From positions 17,295 through 81,294 of the forward strand of contig VZSF01000864.1 of NCBI GenBank assembly GCA_013398295.1: a stretch of DNA of 64,000 bases, given 5' to 3'. Below, in pieces: positions 12,801 through 26,220 of this stretch. The stretch is from Chionis minor (lineage: Eukaryota; Chordata; Aves; Charadriiformes; Chionididae). A program made the position numbers and the translations under genes. Below the pieces are notes generated by a model. The model had not been told where the DNA came from and searched no databases. It worked only from the letters and a program-made list of their open reading frames with translations. Position 1 is the stretch's first letter. Each line of letters starts with the position of its first letter.

Positions 12801-14694
12801 TTCACACATAGAAATATAAAATAAGAAGTATTTGTCAGACATTAACATTCAAATGGAAAGATTTTAAAAAAGAATTGCAAATTGGTGATGCTCTTGTAGA
12901 AAGGAAAAGGCAATTCTGGGATATTTTTAACAGCCCTGTCATGTAACATACAGAGATTTATTATTGAGTCCTACCATGTAGTGCTATGATAACGGTGGGA
13001 ATAGGTTGCTTAGTTTTTGACCAGCACACTACAGGAAGCATTAAGACAAACTACACAGAAGACAAAGCACAGTAAGAGGAATGATTAAAGTTTTGCGAAA
13101 GTGACCTAGCTATGAAAACTGTAAGAACAAGGATTTCTTAGTATATAAAAAAGAAGACTGCAAAGGAGAATTTCCAATACTTTTGTCATGGAGATAAAGG
13201 AACACCAGGACAGTGTAACACCAGTAAGCTCAATTTATGTGTGAGCTACAACTCGATTACAAACCACTGTTTTTTGTTAATGGTTTCCTATAATTCTTTG
13301 TTTGTAGCTATGGATTTTTGTAATGGTTACTTTGCATTATGCCTGCACATAAACTCATAGCATTTATTTCCTCTCTGAGCACACATTTAATGCCCACGCT
13401 AAAGGCCAATAAAATTCAAATGAAAAATTCTGTACATATTATCAAGCATCTAATTACTGTAACATTTTGTCAGTTGCTCATTCATGCACGCTTTGCTAAC
13501 CTAACCGTTTATCATGCTGACAATACCCAGGTTAGAACACTGAAAAACTAAAACCAAAGAAAATCTGAGGATGTTAGCAGAGATTTTACAAATAAATCCT
13601 TTTAAGATTATGCTAAAGATACAAGCTCACCAAATAAAAGCTTCTAGTATCTGAACAGGTTTTCAAACGTAAAATATCAAACTGTTTGGGCAACTTAAGA
13701 TATACCGTGTTTTACAGATGGCAGTTTGGTGCATCTCATGATCTGTTTCAAACGTGGTAACATTCATTCTTCATGAACCACTCTGTTACTAGTTACACCT
13801 GAAATAACACCTCTCCTTTTATTAACTTAAAAATGTTCCAGAAAGTTTGTTACAACTGTCTCTCTTGACCAATTGAAACATTTAGTGATTTTTTTTTTCA
13901 GCTAAGGTATGTAATATTCCTCACAGCTATTTTTTTTTCCCTCAGAATTTGATAACCTCAAAATAGTATGGAAAACAAAAAATGGGAAAAAATTTTGGAG
14001 AATATTTCTTTTACTCCTTTTTATCATCACAGCCCTTTCTTCTCTAATGATAACAGACCTCTGTTCATTATTTTTTCAATCAGCCGCTGGTTACCTTACC
14101 CAAGGTGGTTTTGTCCATCAAGTATAATTTCTCATATCAATGAAAAAATAAGAAAAGACGGATAAAAGATGAAAAGAGTTAAAAATAACTTTTTCTTATA
14201 TGCTCCCTTTTTCACTTGCAAGATATACAAGTAATTAATGTCAGTTGGCATGTAATTACATCAGACAGGCATAGTCTCTAGTTTATCTGAGACTGAGTTG
14301 CAAGCAACCTCTGTCACTTTTCCCTTTCCACTCTACCACATCAGTTATGGAAGCAGATGCTACTGCTTGTTTTGTTCTTTGATTTGGAGCAAAAAGTGCT
14401 GCCTTCATGCACACTTGGAGAACAGCAAAAGAACCAAAGATAATTTTGTAAAATTCAAAATAAACTGAAGACCAAATTTCTCAAGATTAAAAAATTGATT
14501 ATTGGAAATATTTATCATGGTCAGTTGTTGTTTTGCATATTAAGTATACCATCTTGAGATAAAAAATTAATTAAGGTCTTTTAGTATTTAACATAATTAA
14601 GTTTTCCAGATCACAAAAGGATTTAGAGACTCTGGATAACTACTTGTATATCACTGGCACTATGCAAAGCATCAGATCAAGCTACTGTCTTTAG
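6811..14694. other. AT-rich non-coding stretch
   Basis: No gene, RNA gene or identifiable transposon was seen. The part at about 8740-8940 has an octamer-like ATTTGCAT and a TGATTAAT homeobox-type site close together, and would be a candidate conserved non-coding element if an alignment supported it. Short A/T runs occur (for example around 13890 and 13930). Confidence 0.55.
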
Positions 14695-15212
14695 AAAAGA
14701 AATGAGTACAGCCGATCTGTGCAGCACAATTTGAAGTTCGGCACCAGCCCTGCAATCCTGGCCCATGGAGTCTGATTTTGGCTGAGGCAGAAGAGCTTGG
14801 CTGCTGATGGAGCAACATCCCCCAGTGTTGCATCCTGCCCTGTGCCCAGCCATGGTCCCCCATCCAAACCCAGACCCATGAGTTGATGTCCCAGCCTAGC
14901 TTGGGTCTGCCCCTGTCCCCACAGCCCTGCCTGGCCATCCTGGATTGTGCCTGGCCCTGGTTCCCCCCACCGGGCCTGATCCTGACCCCCACCTGCAGGT
15001 CAACACCCCAGCCCAGCGTTGCCCATTCCCATCCCCAGGGAAGTGCCTGATGCCCAGGGCTGGAGCTGTCCCTGGCCGCCCCTCCACCGCCCTGCTCCCC
15101 AGCTGGGGTGGTGGGATGGGTCTGGCTGGTGAGGTCCTGTCTCGCCACCCCCAGGGACACCCTGAAGCTCCCAGCTCCCAACCCCAGGAAGCCACTGGCC
15201 TCTGCCACACCA
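14695..15212. other. GC-rich islet of unknown origin
   Basis: About 500 bases are strongly GC- and C-run-rich (CCCCAG, CCCTG, CCACC motifs), with abrupt edges into AT-rich flanks on both sides. CpG is not especially frequent, so it does not look like a classical CpG-island promoter. Both strands stay open by composition (up to 189 codons on the minus strand), and the predicted peptides are Gly/Trp/Pro-rich with no domain I recognise, so I do not call a gene. Sharp edges suggest insertion of a repeat or retro-copied fragment from a GC-rich locus. No terminal repeats or poly(A) were seen. Confidence 0.6.
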
Positions 15213-15906
15213 TGATGTGTGGAGAAGGTATTAATTATCACAGTTCTTATGAGAACAATAGATCCAGAGTGTGGGATGACTGATCAAGAGCAGGATAAGT
15301 AAAGCTAAACTTCTCTGTCTCTATTCTGGTGCATTAGATCTGAAATGCAGTTATTACACTTAACCTGTTTGTCGGACATACAAATTTCAGGTGTGTTCTT
15401 GAGTGTCCATTTTTTCCTCTCTTCAAGGACTCTGATGACATTACGTAGCAGCAGACCTCTCCTTTGTCCTAACATTTCTCTACTGTCTCCCTCTCAGTTT
15501 GTATTGATTTGGACCTGAGACAATGGGTGGACTAAGGAATCTCTGTGGTAGAAAACACAGATGAATTACTTCCCTCTAGGTTTTTTGTATTGCTGGATGT
15601 GGTGATGATACAGGAATCTCTTAAAATGTTATGGTCTAAGGTGAAGGAACTGCACTCCAATTGTTGGGATGGGTTTTTAGAAACTGCTTGGTTTTGATAT
15701 CAAAGAAGGTCCCTGGGAATCAGTCCAAAAAATAATCAACTTGTGCAAAACAGAGACTTTCAAATCCTTCAAGGAGTTTGGGAAGATATTTTTTGGTGAT
15801 TTCAACTCAAGAGTAGCCAGTGTCCTAAATATTCCTGAAGGTGCAGGTTATATTCTTTAAATTCTCTAACTCTACCAGCAAATAAAGATAGCTCATTTGG
15901 TTGCCC
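15213..15906. other. AT-rich non-coding stretch
   Basis: Nothing recognisable lies between the GC-rich islet and the microsatellite. Confidence 0.5.
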
Positions 15907-16047
15907 AATACATACATACATACATATACATATATGTATGCGTGTATGTGTACATGTGTGTGTATGTGTATCTATAAATATATATACATTTATCTAACAT
16001 ATGTTTTTAGTAAATACATATATATACACATATATGTATATATAATA
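15907..16047. repeat. Imperfect (TACA/TATG)n microsatellite
   Basis: Alternating pyrimidine-purine sequence: TACA units first, then TATG/TGTG, then TATA/CATA. It is interrupted, so probably old. The 78-codon frame over it is repeat-derived (Tyr/Cys/Ile-rich) and not a gene. Confidence 0.9.
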
Positions 16048-18007
16048 ATTAACCTAGGTTTTATGGTAAATAATGCCAGTCTAGTGCCATATCTAAATAT
16101 AGATGACAATTCATGTTTGACTTGGATCAGAACATAATACCTTTGGCTGGAATAACAAAGAAGAAATGTTCTCAAAGAAGTGACTGCAAGTAATTTTTGG
16201 GTTCAATGTTTTAAAAAATATTTATTTACTTGTTTTAATATGCCTTCATGATCTCCTTTTTCTGTGCTTGGCAGGAGAAAATTACTATGTATTCTGTCAT
16301 CTCTGTCGTGCTTTCATTTGGTATGTTAAGCATGTCTCTGTCATGCATTCATTTGAAATGTTAAGTTCTTCAAGTACAGCCTGTAAGATATATTTTAGAG
16401 GGCCAAAGAAATAAGCACATCTTATAAAATTCCCAAAAGGACAGGACTGCTGATTTTTAACATTCAAAGCTGGAGAAAATACAAAAAATATGAGAAAAAA
16501 TAACATAGTTAACAGTCTTAGGGGTAACAGTCTCACTGGATGGACAGTGAAAATGTAGTTGATATCTTTACAAAGAATTCTTTAGGCAACCCTATACTGT
16601 TCATTTTTGAATTATTTTTTCCTGATTCTCACAAATTGTGTATTTTTGTATGCCTGAACATAAAACAAATAAATAATTAATGTAGAGTAAAAATTACAAT
16701 TGTCATTAACCCTTACATAGGTAGCAGTTTTGATAGTTTGAAGTGCCTTTAAAGTTCCAATTTGACAGAAACAAACTAAAATTCCTCAAACTAGTAGTTG
16801 GTTTGGATGTTTCTTTAGCCTAATTGAATGAATTTAATTTAATTTTCAAGGACTTTTAGCTTCTGTCCCAGATGAGAATTTGAAAAAAAGCTGCTATTGT
16901 GGAACAGCCTGGAAAGAGATGATACATATTTCAGTTTATCAGGAAAGTAGTGTAAGTTGGGTATTTAAATATACAGTCTTATAGCCCTACTGGAACTAAT
17001 TGGTTATAATGTTGCTTAGCTGTATTTGAAATTTAACAAATTGGTAAATTAGAGCTGCAGAGAGCCATACCCCAGAGATTTAAACTCCAGCACATGAGCT
17101 CCCCGTTCTTTTTCCATTAGGTTAATAGCTCACTTGCCTCACTCATTTCTACTGTTTGTGTTTATCTGACTGTTTCTGTGAAGAACTGGAGAGAAGAAAT
17201 GTTGCTGTTTGCTATCAAAATTAGAGTCTTCTGCATCCAAGCTGCAATAGTTGAATAGTTGAATTTGATACAGAAGCCGCAGTGATGCACACTGAAAGCT
17301 GGGCTTGTAACAAGAAATAGGTGTAAGATATCATCCAAGCTTAGAGATGAAGAATTAGGAACTTTCTTCAGTTTTACTGCAATATTTTAGGTTTTCATTT
17401 GCCATACACTTAAAAAATGTGTTTAAAATGAATGATCTTACTTAGTTTCATTTCAGGACCATAACTTGTTGATAGTGAGACATGTATTACCTAAAGAATT
17501 CCAGTCATTCTGGTTATAGATTTTAGGTCAAAAAAGTTCTCAAGAATAACATGATTAACTTCTAATAGGCAAGTGAACTGTTGTCCTTACTGAAAGAGTC
17601 TGATTTAATTGTACGTCTTTAACAACTTCTACTGCTAATATTGTAATGGAGGGGGGAGAGTTCTCCATAAGTGTAAGTAATCTTACATGTCTGAAATCTC
17701 TGCCATAGATTTTTATGTCTTAAACCTAAGTGGCAATAGTTTCTGTCAAAGTGACAACCATTATTTTTCCTGATTACAGCAAAATTGTTATGAAAGGCTA
17801 TTAAGGAACAGCCCCGCACTAGTAGGGGCAAAAGTACATGTCCTAATTTTCTCCCTCAGATAACTGAATTTATAATGCTTTCATATATTAATGTTTCATC
17901 ATTAACATTTAATTTTACAGAATTCAGAGAATTTGGCTGCAGGATTCTGAAAACATAGCTTTCCTTGTTTTCGTCTAGATGTTGCTATATCCTAAGTATA
18001 CTCAACA
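16048..18007. other. AT-rich non-coding stretch
   Basis: No gene or transposon recognised. Open frames are short and of chance composition. Confidence 0.5.
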
Positions 18008-18562
18008 TAGAATCATAGAATCATAGAATGGTTAGAGTTGGAAGGGACCTTAAAGATCATCAAGTTCCAACCCCCCTGCCATGGGCAGGGACACCTCTGA
18101 CTACAGCAGGTTGCTCAAAGCCCCATCCAGCCTGGCCTTAAACACTTCCAGGGACGGGGCATCCACAACTTCCCTGGGCAATCTGTTCCAGTGCCTCACC
18201 ACCCTCACAGTAAAGAACTTCTTCCTAATATCTAATCTAAATCTCCCCTCTTCCAATTTAAAACCATTACCCCTTGTCCTATCACTAGACTTCCTGACAA
18301 AGAGTCCCTCTCCAGCTCTCCTGTAGGCTCCCTTCAGATACTGGAAGGCTGCTATCAGGTCTCCCCGGAGCCTTCTCTTCTCCAGGCTGAACAGCCCCAG
18401 CTCTCTCAGCCTGTCCTCATAGGAGAGGTGCTCCATCCCTCTAATCATCTTAGTGGCCCTTCGCTGGACCTGTTCCAACAGTTCCATGTCCTTTCTATGT
18501 TGAGGACTCCAGAGCTGGACACAGTACTCCAGGTGGGGTCTCACAAGCGCAGAGTAGAGCAT
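18008..18562 (-). mobile_element. CR1 LINE 3' end, youngest-looking copy
   Basis: Read on the minus strand, this is a 5'-truncated CR1. It starts abruptly at 18562, runs through the C-terminal reverse-transcriptase coding region, then a short 3' untranslated region. It ends in three tandem 8-base tail units (plus-strand ATAGAATC repeats at 18008-18031). The 153-codon frame is uninterrupted, which makes this the least decayed of the five CR1 pieces here. The flank beyond 18562 is unrelated AT-rich DNA. Confidence 0.95.
18101..18562 (-). pseudogene. CR1 ORF2 C-terminal fragment, open to its own stop
   Basis: The frame encodes the last 153 residues of the CR1 reverse-transcriptase protein, with '[11 protein letters not shown]', '[19 protein letters not shown]' and the '[10 protein letters not shown]' block, ending at the native-looking stop (LDGALSNLL). 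The initial Met comes from the truncation junction. The endonuclease and catalytic reverse-transcriptase core are missing, so it is a non-functional remnant despite the open frame. Confidence 0.9.
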
Positions 18563-19177
18563 AAACCAGATGCTTCTCTTTGGTGGAAGCCCATCTATTA
18601 TGGGTTTGTATGATTTATTTTTTTTTTTTCAGAAAAAAAGCAGAAATCAGGAAAATAATATTGGGTTTTAGTTCCTATTAATCTCAGCTGTGATTTGCAG
18701 TTTTCTCCCTAATTCTATGTTTCTGTGTCCTCTTCTGGTAAGGTTTAGGGGAACTCAGTTCCTCCTACTCCAGAAACCCACTAAACTGAACAATACATCA
18801 TGGGAAACTTCAGAAAAAGCAAAATCATGTTGACAAAAACATTTAAAAGAACTGTAAGAACTGCCTTGGAGTGTTCACAGTGAAGCTAGTAACTTATGTA
18901 GAAAAGCAATAAAGTAAATCAATTCACTTGACAGACATATCAAATATCATTACAACAGGTTTTTTTACAAGGATGGTAATTGGCCAATACACAGCCACAT
19001 CTTAAATTCTACTGATCAAAGACAATCTATCGAATAAGAGACTCAGAGTTAACAACAGAAAGCAGTATTCTGACCACTCATACAACTAATGATTAGCAGC
19101 TGAAACAGCAGCACAGACAAATTAACGATCAATAACTGTAACTAATTCCCCAGTTGCACAGGCTTACTGTAGAACAC

Positions 19178-19198
19178 TACTCCACTGTTAGTGGAGTA
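19178..19198. repeat. Perfect inverted repeat, 9-bp arms
   Basis: TACTCCACT and its exact reverse complement AGTGGAGTA are separated by GTT. A short TGCTAAGTGGAG-type echo follows immediately. No terminator role is expected in a vertebrate genome. Confidence 0.9.
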
Positions 19199-21577
19199 TG
19201 CTAAGTGGAGTTATGCTAAGGATAGTAGAACCTGAATATAGTGTGTTATACTGTATTGATGGAGGACAGAGGGGAATTGGAGTATCTGTACCATATCTTT
19301 CTATAAGTTAGATAATTTCTCAGTGCTTTGCTGCATTACTGTTTCATTAACCAAAGTGGAAGGTAAATTTAACTACTAGTTGCAGGGAGAACTTCCAGAA
19401 CCTTTTGAGGTAGGTCTTAGGATTTTTTTGAGGCTGTATGCCTTCTAAGGTTGAATCCTAGAAGAAAATGCTTTTGTAGGAGCACCTAATAAGCAAAAGG
19501 GTTTGTACACATTGAATAAAAATAACCTAAAAATATTTTTATACAGTATATTTTAACTATGTCATATTTAAAATACAGGATGGTATAATCTGGATGCTTG
19601 CTTAAAAATATACTAAAGTTCATGCAGGTGAGTTTAATTCCAGAATTTCATGCTTAAAATATTGAATGAAGTGTTACTACATTGATTTTTTTTCCTACAA
19701 ACACTGACTTGGAGATTATTTAAGTAGCAACCACACAATCTGAATTCATTGCATGCTAACACATCCACTGAAACCTTTAAAGAGAGACTGCCGTCACAAC
19801 TCACCCATTACACAAGTAAATTCGGAAGCAAACAGTATCATGCATACTGAGTTGGACTGAAGATTTTGTCTTTGAACTAGTGTTATGTCTTGAGAACTAT
19901 TTCAGCTTTGTAGGGAGAACAAGCAACATACTTAGAATCAAGATTGCAGCCACATTTCAAGAAAAAAGGAATCATAGTACAAGGATAACAATTGAAAGCA
20001 ATGCAAATCTGTGCCTTACGGTCATTATTTAGCTCTGAAGAAATCATCATCAAAAAGTTGAATGAATGTTAAGCAAGGAATACATGATGAAAACAATTTT
20101 AACATGCTTGTGAAATATAACAGTTTTAAATCCAGATGAACTCCATTGGTTATTCTACATTCTGAAATGTTAGAAACCATCTTTATGGATTAAAGGGGAC
20201 AAACAGTGTAATTAAAAACACACATATACTGTCTACACTAGACAAGTAGACCACATAGATTGAGCCTTGAGGAAATGTAGCAACTGGAGTTTGATGTATC
20301 AAAAGTCAACCAGAGTAATTAAAATATAAAAAATATTCCTTATAATGTAGACTTCAAAACCTCAAATTATTTATTTTGCCAAGAAAATGACACAACTTTG
20401 GGCTTTAAGGCATAATTTTATCACCATATACAAGGTCTCAACAGTTACCTTGAGATACCTGAGGATGTCAAAGAGATCCATACAGTCCTGACAGGTATGT
20501 CACAGGACCTGTGGGAGATAATGCTCTCTGAAATAACAGTGTCATGGAGTGTAGTCCATAGGGAAAACATAAGCATCTTGAAGGTAGTTAGAAAGCTATA
20601 TCTAGGCAACTGAATAATTTCTTTAACATGTAGGAAAAGAAATTAGAAAAACAGGTTGTTCAAAACCACTTACAACTGTACAGTGAGGTGCAATAGTTAT
20701 AAATAATAGGAACAGGGCACAGAATGTTCAGAGATACCTTTACACCTAGTCAAGGGGTTGTGGGTTAACTTTATCATAAGAAATGTCTTGATAAGGCAGA
20801 CTTTATAAAAGATATAATTTTAGTTCAAACCCAGCAGTTGGATTTGAAACACTCCTATGATTCTAGAATAGAGGCTGTCAGATTATATGACAGTAGTCTG
20901 TTTTGAATATGAAATCTACTGAATAGTCCAGTAAAGACCATGGTTTGTGAGGCTTCCATTTTCGGTTCCTCCTAAAAAGCCAGCGTGTTTTAAGATAACT
21001 GGCTCAACACCAATGGATAGCATGTATTGGACATAAAAGGTAGACTATCTTGTCCCAAACCAGATATGAAACTCTGATCTGCTTAGAAAGTAAAATTATG
21101 ATGCTACAACCCCAAACACTGATTCAGAAAGCATTATCAGTTTTCTTATGATATGAATTTTTTTTTGAAAAAACTTTTTTATCTTCTAAATGTTATATAT
21201 TCTTCATATTATCTTGAGTGGCATTTTCTATTAAATCAGAATCTTGAATATGGTATATACATTAAAAGAATTTAAGAAGAATTATTGACTGTGTTTAACA
21301 GGATTTTTAATGCAAAACATTACGTTGCTAAGAAATTTTTTTGGTCATTTTCAGACTTGAAATGGCAGAGGTTACAGCTAAAAATTGCAGCTCGAAAGCT
21401 TTCTCTATGTAATCCATTGCCAATCCTTCATGTATTTGTAGTAGAAGACAGAAGAGAGTTTGATATTTGTCTGAAAATATTAGGTGTGAGTTGTAAGGGT
21501 ATCTAGGAATGAGAAAAAATAGTGGTAAGACTATTGATAGTCTTGTCAAAATAATTAACAAGGCAAATCATAATCTA

Positions 21578-21596
21578 TGAAACTTGGCAGGTTTCA
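21578..21596. repeat. Dyad TGAAACTTGGCAGGTTTCA, copy 1
   Basis: A 19-base near-palindrome with one mismatch between its arms. A second copy, differing at one base, lies 475 bases downstream at 22053-22071. Confidence 0.85.
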
Positions 21597-22050
21597 GGGC
21601 ACTAACATACATTCTTGGCACATCATGTTTGCTTATTCTCCTGTTTGTTAAGATACTGGTGTCTAAATAATATGGCAACTTGTCAGGGAATAATGTTGGA
21701 ATGAATTAAAATGAAAGTGAGAACTAAAGAGTATGTTTGGTAAGTTAAGAGTGAAGTTAAAACTGATTGGAAATTTCATGGAGGAGTTGAAGGTGATTAT
21801 TCATTAGTGTACAGAAAATGGCTAGATAAAAATGTTATAATATTTGGCAATTTTATGGCTAACCATTCTCTGCTGGTTCAGAATTGCTGATGTACAAAAC
21901 ATCACATCAGGAAACACTGAAATGAGTTAAATTCAACAGGATTTTTGAATCAAACTGACTTGACATCAAAGTGAGTTTAAATCAAAATGTGTTATCATCA
22001 ATGAGCTAAAATTGGGTCATACAAATAAAATGAAAACACTGAAGCAAACT

Positions 22051-22073
22051 GATGAAACTTGGCAAGTTTCATC
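22051..22073. repeat. Perfect palindrome, 11-bp arms, copy 2
   Basis: GATGAAACTTG, one central G, then the exact reverse complement. It contains the second copy of the 19-base dyad seen at 21578. It could be paired ends of a small decayed element, or coincidence. Confidence 0.9.
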
Positions 22074-25000
22074 GATATAAACATTCTTTGCTAAGATCTA
22101 TGCTAAATTTGACAAAAGCTCTTTGAGTTGTTGGGTTTCTGCTGTGAAAAGTCAACCATACCATATGAGCAGACATAGGAATGACGGCAATCCATTTTGA
22201 TTGCAGTAGAAATACAAAATGACTGGTATATATTTTGATTAATGCTTACTAACAAATTATTGTACTTCCATTAACATATGATTGGGAGTGTACAGGACAG
22301 CATTTACGTATATCAGAAAAGTGCAAAAATTGCATGTGTACATGCTGCTAAAAGGCAGGAGCATTTTTATACAGGTGTTACTTAAGTATGCTTTTCAGGC
22401 TTTTCTCAGATTATGTATAACCACATGGGTGAAAGTCCATATTTGCCATCTTATTTTTTTGGCTGCCTATGGAATGGAATTAGATTTAATGAAATAATGA
22501 ATTGCTGAGTTCATCTTTTTCTGGGTGGAAAGGCAGAAGATACCACTAATAGACACTGAAAAAAGAGCAAAACGAATGAACCTTCTCAGTATCTCATACA
22601 CTTGTGGATTTTCCCAATAGCCTAGAGACTGTCTGCACACTGAGAAGCCGGTTTGAGGTCCTCTAATTCAGTACAGAAACTGGTTTAAGGCAAGTCAGAA
22701 CCAAATCCCAGCTGTGACAATGATATTTCATTACTGACTAAAGAAGAACAAAGTAATTTGTACAGAATGACGCTTTTTTGGGCTCTGTGCAGCTCCCAAT
22801 TCTATTTTAGATCTTGTAAATTCCTATCTATGGAGTCTGTATCTCTCAGCTGGGATAGGGTATAGAAATCTATGCTTTCTCTCGATATCCATCACTAATT
22901 GGCTTCTGCTTTATGATGGCATATACATAAAAAAAAACCAAAACTGCTGCTAGAAATACAGATCTATACTTCTGATAGGCCAGATTGAGCATCTATGCTA
23001 AAGGTGATTTGATCTTCTTTACTGAAGAAAAGCGGAACAAGTTCCAGGGTAAGACACTAGTAGTACACTTGCTTCCTACAAACAGAAAAACAAAAAAGAA
23101 AACTATGCACACTGAGCAATCCACTTCTGTATGTTTTCTACTTACTAGAGCTCTGGGTTGTAGCTAACCCCAAAGTAATAATGTAATAAGCATCTCAATA
23201 CCTGCAATTAGTAGCTACAGTTACAAGAGTGATCCTGAATAACTCTGCACATATGCATGATCTTCATCGTTGGTGGATTAGCCATCAGAGATAGTTTTAT
23301 AGAACCAGGATGATGGATTTTGCTGCAAGTTTTATATTGTGGCTTTAAGATATAGAAACTTGCTGAAACACTTCACTGGAATATGGCTTAGAATTACTAT
23401 CAAAGCTGCAGTGTCTGCCAAGAACTAATTAAAAAGAAGCTATCTTGAATAAACTGGATTTTAAAAGTTGTAGACATGGCAGTCAAGTTAATTGTCTCAT
23501 CTACTTGTGATTTTAAAGGTACAGTAATAGCTTATGTAGAATATTATTTTTCAAAAATTTTGATGAGCGTAACTGTAGAATGCATACTGTATCAAGGCAG
23601 GCCAGGAGGAGACCCACTGTGCTGAATGCATAGTACATGGGGGAAAACTCACTGAAATTTTGTTTATATCTAGTATACCCCAGTGTCATACAACTATTAA
23701 GGCTGCCTCTGTATTCAGCATTGTGTGTCGACTATCCCCTTTCTTCCCCTTTCTTCCTTCAAATAATATGGAAAATATCAGTGTGGAAATGGGGACATGT
23801 GGCATATAAAGAACGAGAAGCTTATATCTGAATCCAGTCTTAGATATGGTGTCTTGTCTGCATCCCACGAAGGGGAAATCAGCATATATCTCTTTCTCTG
23901 CCTTAGGGTTTTTCATAGTGCAGTACGTAAGAAATTCCTCATTCCCCCTCAAAAGAGTTATTGAAAAATAATCTCACTGATTTTATCTATTATTCACACA
24001 TCTGCAATTCCAAGGTGCTTCTTTGTTCTTCATCACTAGGCTGTATAGAAGTTGTTATTGGCAAAAAAAATGTTCTTCTAAATACTTGGAGGAAAACTGT
24101 CCTCCTGGCTCAACTGGAAAATGAGAATACTCCAAAATGTAAGGAAATGTTGCTGCTTCACTCTGTAGGTGTGCTCCTTCCATGCAACACTACTTGATAA
24201 TGTAGATACAGTTGCAGTTTCCTAAACACTTATTCCTGTGTGTGATTAATTTTCTCCTTGAAAGCACAAATAGAGAGGAAGAAGGAATATATGACTGTAG
24301 TGCCATTTTACAGTTATTAAACGACTTTGCAAAAATCAGTAGCAGAATGTAAATCTTCAAGAAGCCATGAAAAACAGATGTGCCTTTGAACTCCAGCCTA
24401 CGTAGTGTGGATTGCCAAATCACTGTATACATATCATAGCAACTCATTGAATACTAAAGCTTTGTGGTGAATTGTAGAGAGATTATTTTATCCTCCTAAA
24501 GTTTATTGATTACTAATTTCAGTAAGATGAGAATTATATCATAGGAGAAACAGAAATATCTACCTCTCCTTCTTTGTATCATAAAGTTTTGTCAATTTTA
24601 GTAACATAAATTATACTAAAATTCAGTTCTACTTGAGAAATTATTTCAATTTTTGGAGCACACAATTTTTACATTTGTGTAGTAAATGTTTCTTTTAATA
24701 TTCTTTGAACAGAGAAGATAGCTAATTTTTTTCTCTCAGAAAATTGCAAATTTTAGATAACGCTGCTGAATTCAAAACATTGTAAAATTATGGGGATTTC
24801 AGAATCAAGGTATAATGGTCAGATATAAGTCAGCAAATAAAACCAATATGAAGGTGGTATGAATTTTTACACTCCCCTTCAGATATTTTTGATCATCTAA
24901 TTTTCTTCCTCAAAAATATGTGTACAACAACCACAGTAGTGGACAAACAACAAATACACAAGTGATTATTAAAGATGCAAATAAGCAAGCAAGCTGGCTA

Positions 25001-26190
25001 GCAAGCAAACAAAAAAAAAATCAGTGTCCAGCCTTGTCCTTTAAACTTATTTTAAAGAGTCTGATACCTTAAAAAAAGACACTCTAAGCAGGTTTCTCTT
25101 CCTTCTGCACCACAACATTTTATTAGAGGCACACTGCAGTAGAAAATACAGCTTTTTCAGCAAAAGCCAGAACATTGTCAGCCACAGATATAAAATATAA
25201 AATTTGCTTTGACATCAGATAATGAGCTTCTGGCAAAATTGTGTCTTCTCCTTGTGGCTGTCTTTGCAAATCATTCACCTCGAAAAGAGCAATGTGCATT
25301 ATATCCAGATTCCGACCAGATTCTATGGATTAACAATGCAATTTTAAGTTTTTTATGTTCTGTTTCCTGTCTGTAGCTAAGTGACTGAGAATTAAATTAC
25401 ACTGCCATAGATAGCATTAGAATCTTGATTCTTCAGGAGGACCAGAGTTTGTTCCTACATATGCATGTGTTTTTGCTTAACCTTTGAATTAATGTTCGCA
25501 GAAGATTGTTAAAATTTTCAAAGAATGGGAATATTAAGTGCATCCTATATTTTCATTTTTAACTATCAAATCTTATCTAGGACAAATACTTTGTCAAAGC
25601 ACTGTGTTTATGAACCAAAGTAGTGACTGACTGAAATATCCATCCGGCTCAAATAAGATATTGTGCCCAAATGCTTAGCACTGAAAGAAAAAATGAAAAA
25701 AAAACCCCCAAATCTGAAGGAGACATGATGCTTTCCAGGTTTTCCTGTTAGTGCTGAGAAGTATGTGACTGCAAAGTACCACACTCCCACCCTGGACAAG
25801 TAGCGAATACTCTCATCTAGCCAATGTTTTTTTTATTTTTATTGTGCACTTGCAGTAAATGTGTCTTGTTTTCTCACCTCAAGATTGTTAGTAGGTTTCC
25901 TCTAAGGAAAATATCTTACCAGTAGCAATAACTTTGACCCAAATGAGACCTGCAGTTCTGGCCTTTTTTTACAAGGATTGAGCAAAAGCCTGAGGAAAGA
26001 GTTCTTGCACTGGGCTGATAAACAAAAGTGTTATTGAAACAAGTAGTATCTTCATATGAAGACCTCAGAAGCTGCAAGAACTTAAATGAATGGTGCAATA
26101 TGCTTGATATGGTTGTAAATTCCACCTTGCTTGTGTTTCTAGTACCAAATTCCATCACAAATGATTGAATGTTCTGGTTCCAGTACAATG

Positions 26191-26220
26191 TATCTATCTA
26201 TCTCTCTGTCTGTCTATCTG
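26191..26220. repeat. Short (TATC)n/(TGTC)n microsatellite
   Basis: About seven imperfect tetranucleotide units of the TATC, TCTC and TGTC type. Confidence 0.85.

Noticed and set aside
14672..15283. Open frames of 189, 112 and 105 codons on both strands
   Set aside because: High GC content removes stop codons on every frame. Peptides are low-complexity Gly/Pro/Trp with no recognisable domain.
22620..22760. Old DNA transposon suggested by GTCTGCACACTGAGAAGCCGG and AAACTGGTTTAAGG
   Set aside because: No paired terminal inverted repeat or target duplication could be identified.
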